From NCBI GenBank assembly GCA_019096195.1, contig JAGTXK010000073.1:868001-932000 (forward strand): a stretch of 64,000 nucleotides of DNA, written 5' to 3'. The notes under the pieces are model-generated. The model saw only the letters and a program-made list of their open reading frames with translations, was not told the DNA's origin and made no database searches. The position numbers and the translations under genes were made by a program. This DNA comes from Boletus sp. NGJ (lineage: Eukaryota > Basidiomycota > Agaricomycetes > Boletales > Boletaceae). Positions 48,579 through 61,000 of this stretch are shown piece by piece; the stretch's first letter is position 1, and the number at the start of each line of letters is the position of its first letter.

Positions 48579-50361
48579 CTAGTCAAGGTCGTTCAGCGAC
48601 ACGCCCTCCGTCTTGTCGACCAGCTGCTGCACTCGCTGCTCTGCAACGTGCTTATACGAGGGCTCCCGGACCAGACTGTCCTCTCCCTTTCCCTTCACAG
48701 AATCCCTTCCGACGATCCTGATGGTGAACCCATTAGAAAGGTTTGGGAGCCGTGTAGCACCGATGGGCCGTTGACCGGGTCGCTGAAAGGGATTTAACTC
48801 AATAGGGTATTTCCGTGGTCTCACCAAGTCCTCGAGCTGAGCCCTGCTCATACGCGGCCCTAAACTTGGGATTGCATGGTGAATTATCTTCGAGAACGAA
48901 TCCCTTTGCACCTCGGCAGACTGCTCAGCGTACTCTGTCACGCCGAAAGGCATCTCCTCTACGTGGCAGAACAAGATAACGGACATCCATGCTCTGTAGC
49001 TGAGCAATCCGGCATTGAGGGCTACGATGGCATCGGGGAGGTTGTTTGTGATAGAGGTGAAGCGTGGATCCCAATTCTCCTGGTCTCCATCAAGGTATAT
49101 TGCTAACGTGCTCTGCCCCATGGACGCGGGGCTCTCGTACGTGTACACTGGCTCGTTTCGTTTTGCCTTTGCAGCGATACTTTTCTTGTTTGCTTTTTGC
49201 ACGATCGTGTGCACAGCGTAACCGAAGAAGGTAAGTTTGATGTCAGTGTACGGTAATAACAATGCCAGCTCCGAGAAACTGCCAATACCACTTGAGTATT
49301 GAAAAAGACCAAAAAATTGGATAGGCTCACAGAGGAAGCATGTTGAGCTCAACTTCTGCCCCGAGATAGTGAATATTCAATGTTTGTCGGTGCTCGGAAG
49401 ACCCGCAACTCGGACTTGTGACATTTAAGACGTTGACTAACAGCTGGTATACGGTGAGGGGGTAGTGCATGAGGAGTGCGGCAGGAGAATCGAAAGGCAA
49501 GGACCGCCATTGGTACCATGATTTCCAGTCAACCACATTAGCTGAGGATCCAATCGGCGGTTCACATCCAGGTTCGAAGTGTAGCTTAGGAATTAATCTA
49601 TCTTCCAGGTTCCATCCTGCCTTGTCGTCGAGGTGCCGATCAAGGAAAAGTAGATACCCATCCTGATAACTTTCGACTGGGTCGACGCGAAACGGACTGC
49701 CTTGGTTACCCAAAGTATTTGGCTGAAGCTGATGGGGAGCGCTACCACCAGCTTCGCTCCAGTATCCATAGCCGTTATCCCCCAGAACACCAAAGTAAGC
49801 ACGTATGAGGGATTCGGAAAAGGTGCCATCCGACTCAAGTTTCCCCCAAGGAAAAAGCTTGAGAATAGCTCGCACTTGCGGTACCTTTAGCATATGGCGC
49901 TGTAGGATGTACAAGATGAAGGCTCGCACTTCACCTGATCGATGCTCACCCACCTTGTTTTTTTCGCAGAAAGTCTTATGACCATCCGAGCCAAATCGCC
50001 CGATCTTCCAATCCCCAACTTGACACTGCAACATCAGCTGCTTTCAGCGACTCTGATCTCCAGGCAATGTAGGACATACCTTTTTGGAGCAGTAAATGGC
50101 GGACTTGCATCCTGAACAGACCAATGGCTATTGACCGCAAGTAAGTAAGCAACGTATGCCATTTGAAAAACGCATCAGTACCTTCTGTCCCGTATGCTGT
50201 GACATGGGCCGATTACAATTGAAACAGCCCGCCATGATACTAAAGTCCAGCTTCTCTGGTTGGCCGCCAGGACGAGACATCTCTTCCTTGAGTTTGGCTG
50301 CTCCTAGGTAGGTTAGGCGGTTGATGTCCGAGGCTGTTGGCATTGGTATGTTCGACGACAT
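48579..50361 (-). CDS. MYND zinc-finger protein with Mss51-type C-terminal domain
   Basis: The minus-strand gene starts MSSNIPMPTASDINRL. Residues 40-95 form a MYND finger built from three exons: CFNCNRP, LVCSGCKSAIYCSKKCQ and GDWK with HKTFC, all expected Cys and His present. The rest is a large conserved region, with FPWGKLESDGTFSESLIRA, DWKSWYQWRSLPFDSPAALL, LNIHYLGAEVELNMLPLF and ELALLLPYTDIKLTFFG, then IVALNAGLLSYRAW and PFGVTEYAEQS. This arrangement matches fungal MYND/Mss51_C proteins. Budding-yeast Mss51 activates COX1 translation, but related proteins have diverse roles, so function is open. It ends 92 bases upstream of the ELP4 start. Confidence 0.82.
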
Positions 50362-50575
50362 AAAGGACAAAGAACTTGAGAGCTGTTCGGCAATGAAGCA
50401 GAACCTAGAAAATCAATCTAGTTTATTATGACCCGATATGAACGATTCCCCAAGTGCTCGAGCGTGTCTGTGTCGATGTCGATGTGTGAGGTGGTGTTCA
50501 GTGGAAAGTTAGAGCAAGGTCCTACTTACGTCCCAGACGCATGTGCATTGTGCATGATCTCTGAATCGATGATCG

Positions 50576-51284
50576 ATGACCCATCCTTGGTTTCTCGCTC
50601 ATGTTCCCCAGTTCAAACTGTTAAAGAATATCGCAGTGGGGTGTATCCACGTCTGTCTGTTCAGTCTCACACTGACCATGACTGACCCAATACAACCTAC
50701 AGGTTGTCAATGTTGCCTGTTTTCTCCACCTCTTCAGAGAAAATGTCGGAAGCCCTTGTTTCGTGCGTCTACTACATCCCCTCTCTTCTCAGGTGTTGAC
50801 GATACGGCCAGACGGATGGTCCATCCATGCTCCCTACGTTCGAGACCTCCGGAGAAATTGCAATTGAAAGCATCGTATCGCACCGGCTCGCGCCACATAA
50901 CTTGACTCGAGGAGAACTGGTTTCTCTCAAGTCACCCGTGAAACCGAACAGAATCATCTGTAAACGAATCATTGGGCTACCAGGAGACGTTGTCTGTGTC
51001 GATCCAACAGGTTCGAAAGCTCCCTCGGTGGAACACGTCATTGTTCCAAAAGGTCATATCTGGATAGCGGGGGATAACGCGGCATGTTCAACTGACTCAA
51101 GAGACTATGGCCCTGTCTCAATGGGTTTAATCAGAGGCAGAATCATTGCCAGAGTATGTTGCCTCTATCTGTCGCTGAAGAGTGTGTAAATCCTTCTCGG
51201 CAGGTGTTTCCCTTCGACAGATTCCAAGTCTTCACTCGTGAAGGCACGTACATCGATGAACGTAATGACCAAGGAAGAACATAG
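50576..51284 (+). CDS. IMP1: Mitochondrial inner membrane protease subunit 1
   Basis: Exons 50576-50635, 50703-50762, 50812-51153 and 51204-51284 give 180 residues. The signal peptidase I (S26) active site is seen as DGPSMLPTF, with the catalytic Ser, and CKRIIGLPGD, with the catalytic Lys. GHIWIAGDNAACSTDSRDYGP is the conserved third box. The N-terminal exon gives one membrane helix ending FRENVGSPCF. Imp1 with Imp2 removes sorting signals from proteins facing the intermembrane space. Subunit 1 is favoured over 2 by length and by the SRDYGPV segment. The start is inferred from frame and phase; the donor GTGGGG of intron 1 is weak. Confidence 0.85.
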
Positions 51285-51344
51285 ATGACCACAAACATAT
51301 CACTCATGCATGTATAGTGCACATGGATGTGCCAGCTTCACATG

Positions 51345-52234
51345 TCATTGTACAAAGTTCATCGAATAACCTCCTTGGCCGTTTGGTTCGAACTTGAAAT
51401 TGTCAGTGGAAAGTCCGAATTTACCTAGGAAGTAGACCATTATGTCTTGGGCTGTTGATCTCATGAAATACAGGCATACCGAGGACGGTGTTCCCGAGAC
51501 CCTTCAGCTTATCCATCATTTCAGCTGTCTCTTTTTCCTGGGCCGCCCGCGTACGAGGCTCTAAGGACTGAAGAACCTTTCTTGTCTGCGTCAATTCTGG
51601 TGAACCAGGGGGGAGCAATTCCACTAGCAGCTTGTAATCTAGTCGTTGCGTCAACAAGGATTGCCAGTTCATGACTTCACCCAAGAACCGGACCTTCTTG
51701 AGCGCTGGAGAGGGATGACCATGTACCAATCTTCTCATTCGATGTTGCCCTTCGTTGAAGTGCCTTGACATAGTGTGGGTCATCACTGAGAGCTGTAATC
51801 GACTGTTCAGCGCGTTCATAACTATGCCAGGGCTGTGGACTTGCCTTGAGAACACGCGTCTACCACTCCTTTGTAATCTTCCTGTTCAATTGTTTGGATG
51901 AGATTGATTCACGAAGGAATCTCACTCAGCTCACCAGCTTTAACAGGCATGCACCGATATTCGCATACAGGACTGCGCGTGCTTTTGCGCACTCCGAATC
52001 AACTGTATTCGGGTTATCTGTCACAGCGGCTGCACTGGGTTCTACAGATGGTGATCGCTGGCGAGATCCTGGGGAATCGATATCGGCTTGGTCTAGCTCT
52101 GGCTTAGCTGGAGGCAATTGGCTAAGCGCTGTTCTATATGATACTAGGGCTTCGTTCCACTTGGTTGCTTTGAACAATCCGTTCCCTTCACGTTTCAGTT
52201 CATTCGCCTTGTCTAGATGTTCCTTTGCGTCCAT
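51345..52234 (-). CDS. TTC1-like tetratricopeptide repeat protein
   Basis: Minus-strand exons start MDAKEHLDKANELKREGNGLF, the first TPR helix pair, then KWNEALVSYRTAL, a Ser/Pro-rich loop and AVLYANIGACLLKL. Further repeats are EDYKGVVDACSQALSDDPHYVKALQRRATSNEK and DYKLLVELLP. The C-terminus AEMMDKLKGLGNTVLGKFGLSTDNF is the conserved end of TTC1-type co-chaperones, which bind Hsp70/Hsp90 tails and G-alpha proteins in animals. The intron 51793-51844 starts GCAAGT and joins CSQ to ALSDDP. The stop is 60 bases from that of IMP1 on the other strand. Confidence 0.85.
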
Positions 52235-52597
52235 GATGTAGATGGGCCAATGTCAATGGGGTTGTGGAGCGTCCGCGTCAGGCCCATCGGCTCATTCCGA
52301 AAGGATTGGCTAGTATGCTATTCACTCCACCTGTTCGTTCGTTCTTTTCTCCCAAGCGCAGGTCGCTTTCATTCTACTAGTCGTAGTTCTATAGACATAC
52401 TATTGATCAGTGCTCCTATTCTTTCTACCACCGGAGAAGATCCATCCAGAACCCTATTCTCTGATCTCACAAGTGGGTTAGTTGGGATCAGTTCAACGCG
52501 TTGCTTACAATGTCGCGCGACTGAAGAGCCAATATTGGGACGCAGGAGATACCTGATCATGACCTGTGTGAGTTGGCATCCCGTATGTTTTGGTGAC
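52235..52597. other. Region upstream of the small unknown gene
   Basis: The plus strand is open in one frame through most of this 363-base stretch, so it could hold 5' exons of the next gene, but I see no convincing junctions. It also must hold the promoter of the TTC1-like gene. Confidence 0.35.
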
Positions 52598-53035
52598 AGT
52601 ATGAAGGTTCGGTCACGACGAAATCCGGGGACAGTCGAACAACGCGCTCGTTTCCTGTGCAAAGTCAAGGAATCTCCATGTATTGCAGCAACACCCATCC
52701 CCGAGGTTCCCCTAGAGTCACGAACGATTACCCACTACTCTATTTCACCTCACGAATTCGAATTTGTATTCCCCGCGCTCGAGGTTGCAGCAGAAACCCC
52801 GGAGGATCTGGTTGTTGTCAATTCGCCTACAACTCAGAGAGGAATGAGCAGGTAGGACGCGGCTTGTCGTCGCCGAAGTGCTGAACAGCCTCTTGTGAAC
52901 TCAATTTTTTTTTCCCATACTCGACACGTACCCTACCTTTAGACAGTCACGGCTCGTCTGAAGCCAGTGCACGTATCATCCACAAAGGATCGCTCTCGAT
53001 CTCGACTGTCCAACTTCCTGAAAGCCTCGAGCTAT
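52598..53035 (+). CDS. Small unknown protein (tentative model)
   Basis: Tentative two-exon reading starting MKVRSRRNPGTVEQR, with a donor GTAGGA at about 52855 and an acceptor at about 52946, giving a C-terminus with ARIIHKGSLSISTVQL. The first exon has a coding-like composition (PEVPLESRTITHYS). A second reading of the last exon, in another frame, also looks coding (RSRLSNFLKASSYEKF, ending at 53083), so the final junction is unresolved. The product would be about 120 residues, hydrophilic and without membrane segments. I do not recognise a family. Confidence 0.35.
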
Positions 53036-53511
53036 GAAAAGTTCGATGCCACTTTCGCTCAGCAAATTATCCGTTCATAGCAGCCAGACCTATGCGCCTT
53101 GAAGCTAGGGCTGTGGCGCACCATCATTTCCCAATGTTGTGGCAAGGCCCAGCTGCGCGGGGTGTTACCTGTTCTTCGTAAGCTGCAACCTGATGCGGCC
53201 TGGCCTATACACCTTGTGCATTTTTCGCCCTTTATCCTGCTGGCATGACCCACATTGAATATTAAACATCATAGTTCGAGACTCGAACATCTGTTTTTGC
53301 ACATTTCGTTCACTCGACGCGGGAGAGATAGGCAATTGAATAAGCGGACGAAATTCTGAGTAGCAATGATAAAGTACCGGACAATTGTTATGGCATTGAG
53401 GTGATGCCAGTTCGATTATCCGGTCTCCCTACTGGAATCTGCCTAAACGCCGATCAATGACCAATACACAAGGCATGCATGGTCAAGCTCTCTGGAATGT
53501 GTGTGGTGGAA
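53036..53511. other. Intergenic gap
   Basis: A 476-base stretch without supportable coding sequence beyond the alternative last exon of the unknown gene (to 53083). Confidence 0.4.
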
Positions 53512-55281
53512 TCATTTCCATGATTGCACAGTTCGCCATCGATGTTCCCGGGTATCAGAAACATTGTTGGATGGTGCGACGGGGTCTGGCGGTGGAGTTG
53601 GCGCCTTTCCGCGAAGCCGAGCAAGGACAGCAATGCGTTGGTCTACGGTGATCATCGAGGACCGTGTCTGACGGACCAATTCAAGGGACTCACTGTAGTC
53701 ATTTCTGACATGCTCATCCAGTAATTCTTCATCCGAATCGAGGAGGGGGTCCGTGGATGCCGCAACATGCCAAGCGTCTGTTCGCAGATGACGCCGCTTT
53801 GTAATAAACATAAGATACTAATGTCGGGTACTCACGCTGAAGCATGGTCCGCTGGGGTCCCCGCGAGTTACTACCAGCAGGCTTATCTGTGATGACTTTC
53901 GAAAGGATAGTCAGGTATCAAAGTTCATTTGACGAACCTGTAGACTGCGATGCAGGTACAGGTCGTGGAGGCGGTACGTAGTGGATATAGGGTTTCTCGC
54001 GAGCACCGTCATGGGGTTGCCTTGACGGACGGGAACGATGTGAGCTAGATTCGGGTACTGTAGGCACTCAGCAAGGCATGCGTGGATTGCTGATCGAATA
54101 GTACCTCGCTGCGACGACGACGCGAGCACGTTTCTCGCCTTCTTTTCATTTTCAAGGGAATTCACTAGGCGCTGCAAAAATACATTACGTTGTGCAGACA
54201 TGGCTCGTCCCCACTCGATTTCGTCAGCTGTGTCGACATTCTCTTCGGCCATTTCAGTATCTGTTAGCCTTCTTAGCCACGGAACTTTTCCGGCATTCTG
54301 GCGCGAGTAGTCGTCGTCGTAGGGATTTGGCTGATCTGGTCCTTCGAGATAATAGAATACTAGCCAAAGAAAGGCCCTCGCTCGATCGGCGGAGGAGATG
54401 TTGATCGGAAGGAATAGATCGAGGAAGTTTAACGGTGGGTCAAAATGAGTAGCAGCGAGGGGCTTTATAAGTTAGCAAGATTTATGCCTCATCCCATGAG
54501 CGAGGGGTGAGACTTACAGCAGCATGGTTCGCGAGGATGAAAATCAAATTGACGACGCTCGTTGGAGGAAGTTGGCGTGCACGCTGAATGCTGCGCCGTG
54601 ACGCTTATATGGAATGGAAGGGGCGAACGCACGTACGCTTTTCTCAAGAATCTCTTCCGGGGTGGAGGGTGGCATCGACTTGAGCTCTGATGGAAGGAGG
54701 GCTGCTTTCAAACAATTCTTGATGCGGGGTGCATCCTGAGCATTTCCATCTGTCTTCTGTAGAGATGGGACAGGGTGGTAAGTCCTAAGAGCAGTCTTCA
54801 TTTCTGGAAAGACTAGGGGTTCGGTCAGTACAATCATACAGGCATGCACGATCGGTGACACCAATGCATACATGCCATTGTTGTGTTGATACGCCCAACG
54901 TTTGTCAACAGGGAGATCTTTGCTAGTTCGACTGCGAAGGCAGGTGTCTCGACCATTTTGTCCTTGAGCACCTTTGAGCATTTGCTGGAATGGTACAAAG
55001 CATTGACGTAGAGATCGCGGAAGTTGACCTTGGAGGAAGTGCCTGGAACTTGGCTGGTGAAGACAGTGTTGGTGTCTGAGAAGATGTGGTCGAGAAGATC
55101 GAACTGGACATCCTCTCGGGTGAGTGGCTCAGCATCGTTGCGCTTGATGGGGAGCGCCTTACGACTGAGGTACCCGACGCTGAAAGACAAAAGTGATGAG
55201 CGAGAATGGCAGAGTTGAAATCGACACACACAGCGGAACGGGCTCGTTGGGCCAGCCAGAAAACTCGGTGGTGGATGTCAT
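53512..55281 (-). CDS. INO80 complex subunit Ies1-like protein
   Basis: The minus-strand gene starts MTSTTEFSGWPNEPVP. The second exon has ALPIKRNDAEPLTREDVQFD, LLDHIFSDTNTVFTSQ and FRDLYVNALYHSSKCSKVL, followed by YHPVPSLQKTD and PPLNFLDLFLPINI. Next comes the block ARAFLWLVFYYLEGP with PNPYDDDY, WLRRLTDTEMAEENVDT and EEIEWGRAMSAQRN-like residues, and a C-terminus with HAWHVAASTDPLLDSDEEL, DEHVR and RLRGKAPTPPP. The central FLW-YLE and ENVDT-EIE-WG features recall fungal Ies1, a nucleosome-remodeller subunit; I judge this by memory of the family and am only moderately sure. The last two introns split a His codon and an Asn codon. The same introns occur in the partial copy at 62.3-63.0 kb. 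Confidence 0.6.
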
Positions 55282-55571
55282 GAGAGGCACGAGGCCGTGA
55301 GGCGGGGAGCTACCCTGTTACTACACTCCCGCATGTTCGCACGATTCCAGACATTGGCGCCGTCGAACGGTCCCGCTGGCGGAGCTACCATGGTGCAGCC
55401 AAGGTTGGCCAATATGGCCGGTGTCGGACAAGTTGCTCGGCGACACGAACAACGGCGCCATCGCTGGTATCGACGACGAGAAACTCGGTATCACAGGCAG
55501 TAAACATCACGTAATTGCATTGCAGTCTTTTGCTCACGGTCGCAAGCCCTCGAACTTGAACGCCAGCGACG

Positions 55572-55988
55572 ATGGACTCCAAGAACTCATCAGAGGCACT
55601 CAGTGCCATGGATGGGCTAGGCTTCGACGACACAACCAAGGTGTGTCTTTACCTTTAGCTGCTCGCGTAGCTGGTCTACCATCTCTGTCTCTCAGAAGGA
55701 AATACAGACAGCCCTCGTGCAAGGCCAAAGACAGGCTCAAGCTCACAGCCAGCTCCTCGCTTTTACAAGCATGTGTTGGGACAAGTTGAATTACTTCTTC
55801 CCGGCCTAAATTCCACTTCTCATCACTTCAACAGGTGTATCACTGGGACGCCAGGCAGTCGGTTTGCTCGCGGTGAGGAAGCATGTATCGTGAACTGCAT
55901 AGACCGTTTCGTGGACACCAGCGAATATTTGCTCGGCCAAATCCAGCGGCAACAACAACTACAACAAGCTCAAAAGTCTTCCCAGTGA
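55572..55988 (+). CDS. TIM8: Small Tim chaperone Tim8
   Basis: Exons 55572-55640, 55696-55783 and 55834-55988 give 103 residues. The twin Cx3C motif is CWDKC and CIVNC, separated by the usual 15 residues or so, with the Tim8-typical CITGTPGSRF and NCIDRFVDTSEYLL. The C-terminus is a Gln-rich helix. Tim8 pairs with Tim13 as a hexameric chaperone in the intermembrane space, guiding Tim23-type precursors to the inner membrane. Disulfides form between the outer and inner Cys pairs. A 290-base divergent promoter is shared with the Ies1-like gene. Confidence 0.92.
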
Positions 55989-56057
55989 CAACAAACCGCG
56001 CTTAATTCCTTGCTGTCGCTCTACCTGTACATAATATTGCCTACAACATGAGTCTAG

Positions 56058-57583
56058 CTACGACACCAAGTCCGTTAACCTCTTCCACCAATACGCCATG
56101 AACAATGGAGCAAAGAAACAGTAAGCCTCAGCGATTTCCGACCTTTTTCGCAGCTCCAAGGGAATTTCTACTGGTTTTTGCTTATTGGGAGCTGTGCCTG
56201 TTTCTAAGAACTTGGTGATATAGTCATCTTTTTCCGACCATAACTTCCGGAGCCATATGTCAAATACAGCCTTGTCTGGTTCAGAAAGATCAAGCTCGGC
56301 GCGGGTATTCGCGGACCCGTTTGGTATGATTGATTCTGAGATGTTGCATATGGGCACATCTTTTGCGACATCGAATATCCTCAGGTGCATGTGAACGACT
56401 GGCGGAGGCACCCGATCACAGAATATCGACCGCAGGGTATAGTAAGACTGGCCATAACCCTTGGGAGGAATACCTTGAGAGTTGAACGGTGAATTCTTTG
56501 CTTCCCAGGGTTCATATTGCCTTTACCTGGGTAAATGATTGTTATGTCGAGCAACTTGAGCGTGGGGAGTCGATGAGCGAGTGATCTCAGGCTGTAATGG
56601 AGCCCCGTTGAGCGGGGAAGGAGTACATTACAAAGGTCGGGCTATACTCCAACCGTTAGCGCCATGAAAAGCATGGTGAGCGTTGACGCACGATACCCAT
56701 CTTTTCTGCATACTTGCCACTGAGTGGTCGAGTGTATTTGCTCACGAGGGTTCCTTCAGGAAATAGGATGAATGTGAATGGTTTATTTTTCTCCTGTGCC
56801 TTCTTCCCAAGATTCGAGAGTTGCCTTGTCAGCTGGACCTTATCGGATGCCCATGAGCGGGCAAGAAATATGAACCTATACATTTGCATGCCCTACCGTG
56901 AATTTAGTAGCTTTTCTAGCCGATTAAAGGTGGTGCATACCGGCCCGATGACAGGAACCCATTTAAGGCTCTTCTTTAAGACGATGAAAACGTCCTTGTG
57001 CGTGTGCGCGAAGTACGTTAAGCACCAGACGTACCACCAGTCTGAGTAGACCTAGCACCGCGACTGGGTCAGCCGACCACGTCAGAAATATGTACACGTG
57101 ACATGCGCACCTGGTGGTTGGAAATGATAACGCACTTGGAAGGGAGGTGGACAGCTGTGACCCTGCCTGATACATCACGTTCCACAACATTCTGAATCTC
57201 TTCTTCCGTGAACTTGCCCTGGCCTTGAGTCTCGAAGGTGATGGACAGTTTCGTCGGGGCGAACCATTGGTTCATCAGGTCTGCGAAGTTTAAGACATGT
57301 CTCTTGCACACACGGCGCGTGTGAACTCTGAGAACGACGCACTCAGGAGGGCAGCAAAGGCACCCTTGGTATACCTGATCCCCTCGTCATACAGATTGCT
57401 TGAATTTGGGCCCGGCACGAGCTCCAGTGGCAGGACAAAGAAGAGTTGGAACGCATGGACCATGAGACATCCAGGGATGAATAGCAACAAGAACAAGAGC
57501 CCGTTGAGAGTCTGTGCCCACGTCCGTGGTGGGCGTGAGTAGATGGGCAGCTGGTGCTGCGATTGAGAGGCATCTACGGTCAT
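56058..57583 (-). CDS. Fungal lysophospholipid acyltransferase (PlsC/LPLAT)
   Basis: Starts MTVDASQSQHQLPIYSRP on the minus strand. The N-terminal membrane anchor (LNGLLFLLLFIPGCLMVHAF) is followed by the acyltransferase core: CVIISNHQVYSDW (the HX4D motif), WVPVIGPGMQMYRFIFLAR, FILFPEGT (the third block) and ITIIYPGIP. A large C-terminal part includes HMHLRIFDVAKDVP and ends with a hydrophobic AYCFFAPLFMAYWW. These match yeast Cst26/Vps66-type or LCLAT-like enzymes, which transfer acyl chains onto lysophospholipids in the ER. Specificity is unknown. The gene lies convergent to TIM8, 69 bases away. Confidence 0.87.
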
Positions 57584-58026
57584 ATGAACAGTATTCAAGC
57601 AAGATACAAGTAGAGCGTGGGTGGGTCTCTCAGAGCCCAAGAGTGTCTATTTGAACCCCGGCCTTACAAGTAAACGCGGAACTGGTAGGACATGCACACA
57701 AGGCTCATGTAATGACGATGACAAAGTCTCAAAGTCACGTGGGGTCCATAGTGAACGAAGAGGGCGGCGTCAAAGGTCGTCGTGCAAGCGCTGGTAGGGG
57801 TTCACTGGCGTCAATCACAGACTGAGGTGCAATGAGCAGCGCAAACACCCGTTGGGAACCGTGACCAAGGATGACCCCAACATTGGACCGAACTTTCGTC
57901 CAAGAGTCATTTCATGGAAGCGGACTTGGTACGTCGGAGTGGCTGTGCTGCAACAGCTCAGCAATGAAAATTATTACATAGGAACGACCAGGCGAGCGAG
58001 ATACTCCCCGCCAGCTGCTTGTTTTG
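57584..58026. promoter_or_regulatory. Divergent promoter
   Basis: The 443 bases between the acyltransferase and the alpha/beta hydrolase. No TATA box or repeat stands out. Confidence 0.4.
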
Positions 58027-61000
58027 ATGTCATTCCACCGCGATACAGACCGTTCTCTCCGAACCAGCTCCTCCTCCTTCTCCTCCTCCAGACATGACCT
58101 CGAAACACATTCCATCCCGAATCCTCTCTACGTTCACAAAAGCTACTTTGACGTCCTTCCTCGCCCGCAGACAAGCCCCCCTCCGCAGTCATCCTCAAAT
58201 ATTCTCAGATTTCAGAAGAAGCATTCTCGCCGCCCAACAGAGCAGGACAGGGGTAGAGGAAAAGTTTCAGACTCCTCCTTTGCATTCCCTACCTCGGATC
58301 AATTCCCCGACCCATCCAGCTTTCTCTCTGGCGGCGACCTCACCCCCCGCCACCATCGCACTCGTACGCGAACTGGCCCTTCATCCGCCAAATCAAGATG
58401 GCACGACAATCCTGTTCCGCCCCTCAGGTTCTCTGGAACATCTAGTCTCGAGGACCCTCCCCCGACACCTAGTGATGTTTTCTCTATCGGCAGTTATTCT
58501 ACCCTCGACTTTCCTGTCGTCGTTGCTGCTCCGATTGCGGGCGTAGAGGCCTTAGATGCCCTCGTAGACGGTATGAATGGAATGGCTGGCGCATCCATGG
58601 AAGACCTTTTCTCGCGAAACACGTCAAGCTCCTCGCGTTTTGCACTTCCCGGTCGCCACCCTCTATACCAACCCCCACTCCCAACACCACCCCCTGGTGT
58701 TATACTCGGCAAAGGCAAAGCCAGAAGGCGCGACAGGGTTGTCACCTCAGACGACGACGACGACGACGACGACCACATACCAGTCACTAAACCTTCCCGT
58801 TCCCGTCCCCGCTACCGCCATAACCCCGTTCCCAGTTTCACACGGACAGTATCTACATCCACCATCACAATCGATCCTACTCTCAGCGATAATGTAACTC
58901 CTCCGGTTACCGACTTCGGCAACCACACGCCGCCCAATACCGTACAGCCCACGGAACGTCCACGAACTGTAATTCCCTCTATATCTGAAATTATTCGCAA
59001 TCATGCGCCATATGCCCTTGAACGCACCCGCCCACCATCCGTATATACCCCCGGTTATGGCCATGACAATCCTACTTTATTGGCAGGTCCCGAGGAAGAC
59101 GAATCCGAACCGGAGCCTCTGACACCTGGCGAGGAAGCTGAACTCCTCAGTCGGTCGTCAATGGATAGCATTGAGCATGAAGTCAGGCGGACATACAACA
59201 ACCAAAAGAATTCCAAAGTGACAGCTCTACCTTCCAATGGTCATCGCGCTCCACCCCTCGCTTCCTGCCCTTCAAATACCTCTGATGCCTCCAGCGTCCG
59301 CCTTGGCCTCCGTGCTGTTGCCTCAGATACATATGCCCATTCATCCTCGACAGCTTCCGCACATGTGTCTCAGCACCCATTCGACCCAATTCAGTTCTCT
59401 GTATCTCCATCATCCACATCACAAACGATTGCCGAATACCTGCGGTCTGCACGATTAACGATGCTACTGAAGCTTACACGCTACCCACATGCTTCATTAG
59501 ACCACCCACTTACCGTTAGCCTCGCGGACATGGGAGACCCAAACGGCTTTCCACTCGTTGTATTTCTTGGACTGGGTTGCGTAAGACACATCATGGGTCT
59601 TTACGATGAAATGGCCGACTGCCTAGGCATCCGATTAATTGCTATTGACAGGTAAATTAATTCGCGGTCATGATGTCGACGAGAGCTCACATGAAACGTG
59701 TTAGATGGGGCCTTGGTCGCACTGAAGTACCTCAATCAAAATCTGCCCGTGGCATTATGGAATGGGCTTCTGCTGTGGAAGAAGTACTCGATCAGCTTCA
59801 AATCTACGAATGTAGTGTTATGGCTCACTCCGCTGGAGCCCCGTATGCCCTGTCCTTCGCAAATCGCGTACCCGAGCGCATCAGGGGTGATCTCTGTCTA
59901 CTGGCCCCATGGATCGGTGGTGGCGAAAGTGGTATGCAACATCTTCCTCACACAGCACCTGATCACTGACAACGACCCATAATAGGTGGTTACAAGTGGT
60001 TGAAGTATGTCCCAAATGGCATTCTGAAAACCGCGCAAGCTGCGGAGTGGAAAATACAGGCATGGATGCTTGGAAAGCCTCCAACGGTCGCCTACCGCGG
60101 AATCGGTTATACAGCACCGCCGTCGCCAAGCAAGCCTTATTGCCACCAGCCGGATACCACGGCGGACTTTGACTCACTGTCACAACCGGAGCCGCTCGGC
60201 AACTCTAGCGTTTATCCATCCCAGTCGGACCCGAGGCGGCGGATGAGTGTCGCATCGAGCTTGTTCAGTGACTATGATGATTTAAGGGACTTCGATGGTC
60301 GGTTCGGGAGCCAGAGCACGCTAGGGGCACGGTCCATGAATCAGCAAACGCGACGGAAAACTTCCCGGGGTATTCTTGGCCGGCTGAAACAATCCAAGTC
60401 CGCATCCCAGTCGCAGCCTCCGTCACCGGCAGCGGAAACGGCGCATCAATCAACTGTGGGGAAGAAATTGAAGACCCTCCGGTCAATGGGCTCGTTGAAA
60501 GGCAGAGCAGGTGCTAACGGCTCCAAGGTCGACAAGCCCAGTTTACCTAGCCCGCGACTCCCTCAGCCTATCTCTGTTGACGTCGGATTAGGCCTGAGTG
60601 ACTTTGACTGGAGCAATCAACCCACGAGCCCAGTAGCGCGCACGTTGACGCCGTCTCCTAAGAACGTTCCTCAGCCAGTAAAGCCAGTGAACTCTGTTCG
60701 ATTGGTCGACACCAACATCGATAAGTCCATGATCAAGTCACCCCTTCCGAGACAGGCAGGACGACGCTCGATCTCATTTAGCGCATCCAGCGCGGCTGCT
60801 CCCAGGTCAAGCCCGCCAAGCATACGTTCCTCGCCGAGGAACAGCGTTCTCTCCTCACAGTACAGCAGTGTGATTACGACCACCTCGAGTTCGTATCAAG
60901 CTGCACTCGGAAACGCCCTGATTGCTGCCTCCCATGCTGAGGCGTCGAAAGGTACCCACAGCGACCTACTTCAGATTTTGAATCACGACCATCGCCCTTG

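Noticed and set aside
55385-55639. Open frame of 84 codons on the minus strand over the start of TIM8
   Set aside because: It overlaps the TIM8 first exon antisense, has no recognisable composition and lies in the divergent promoter region.
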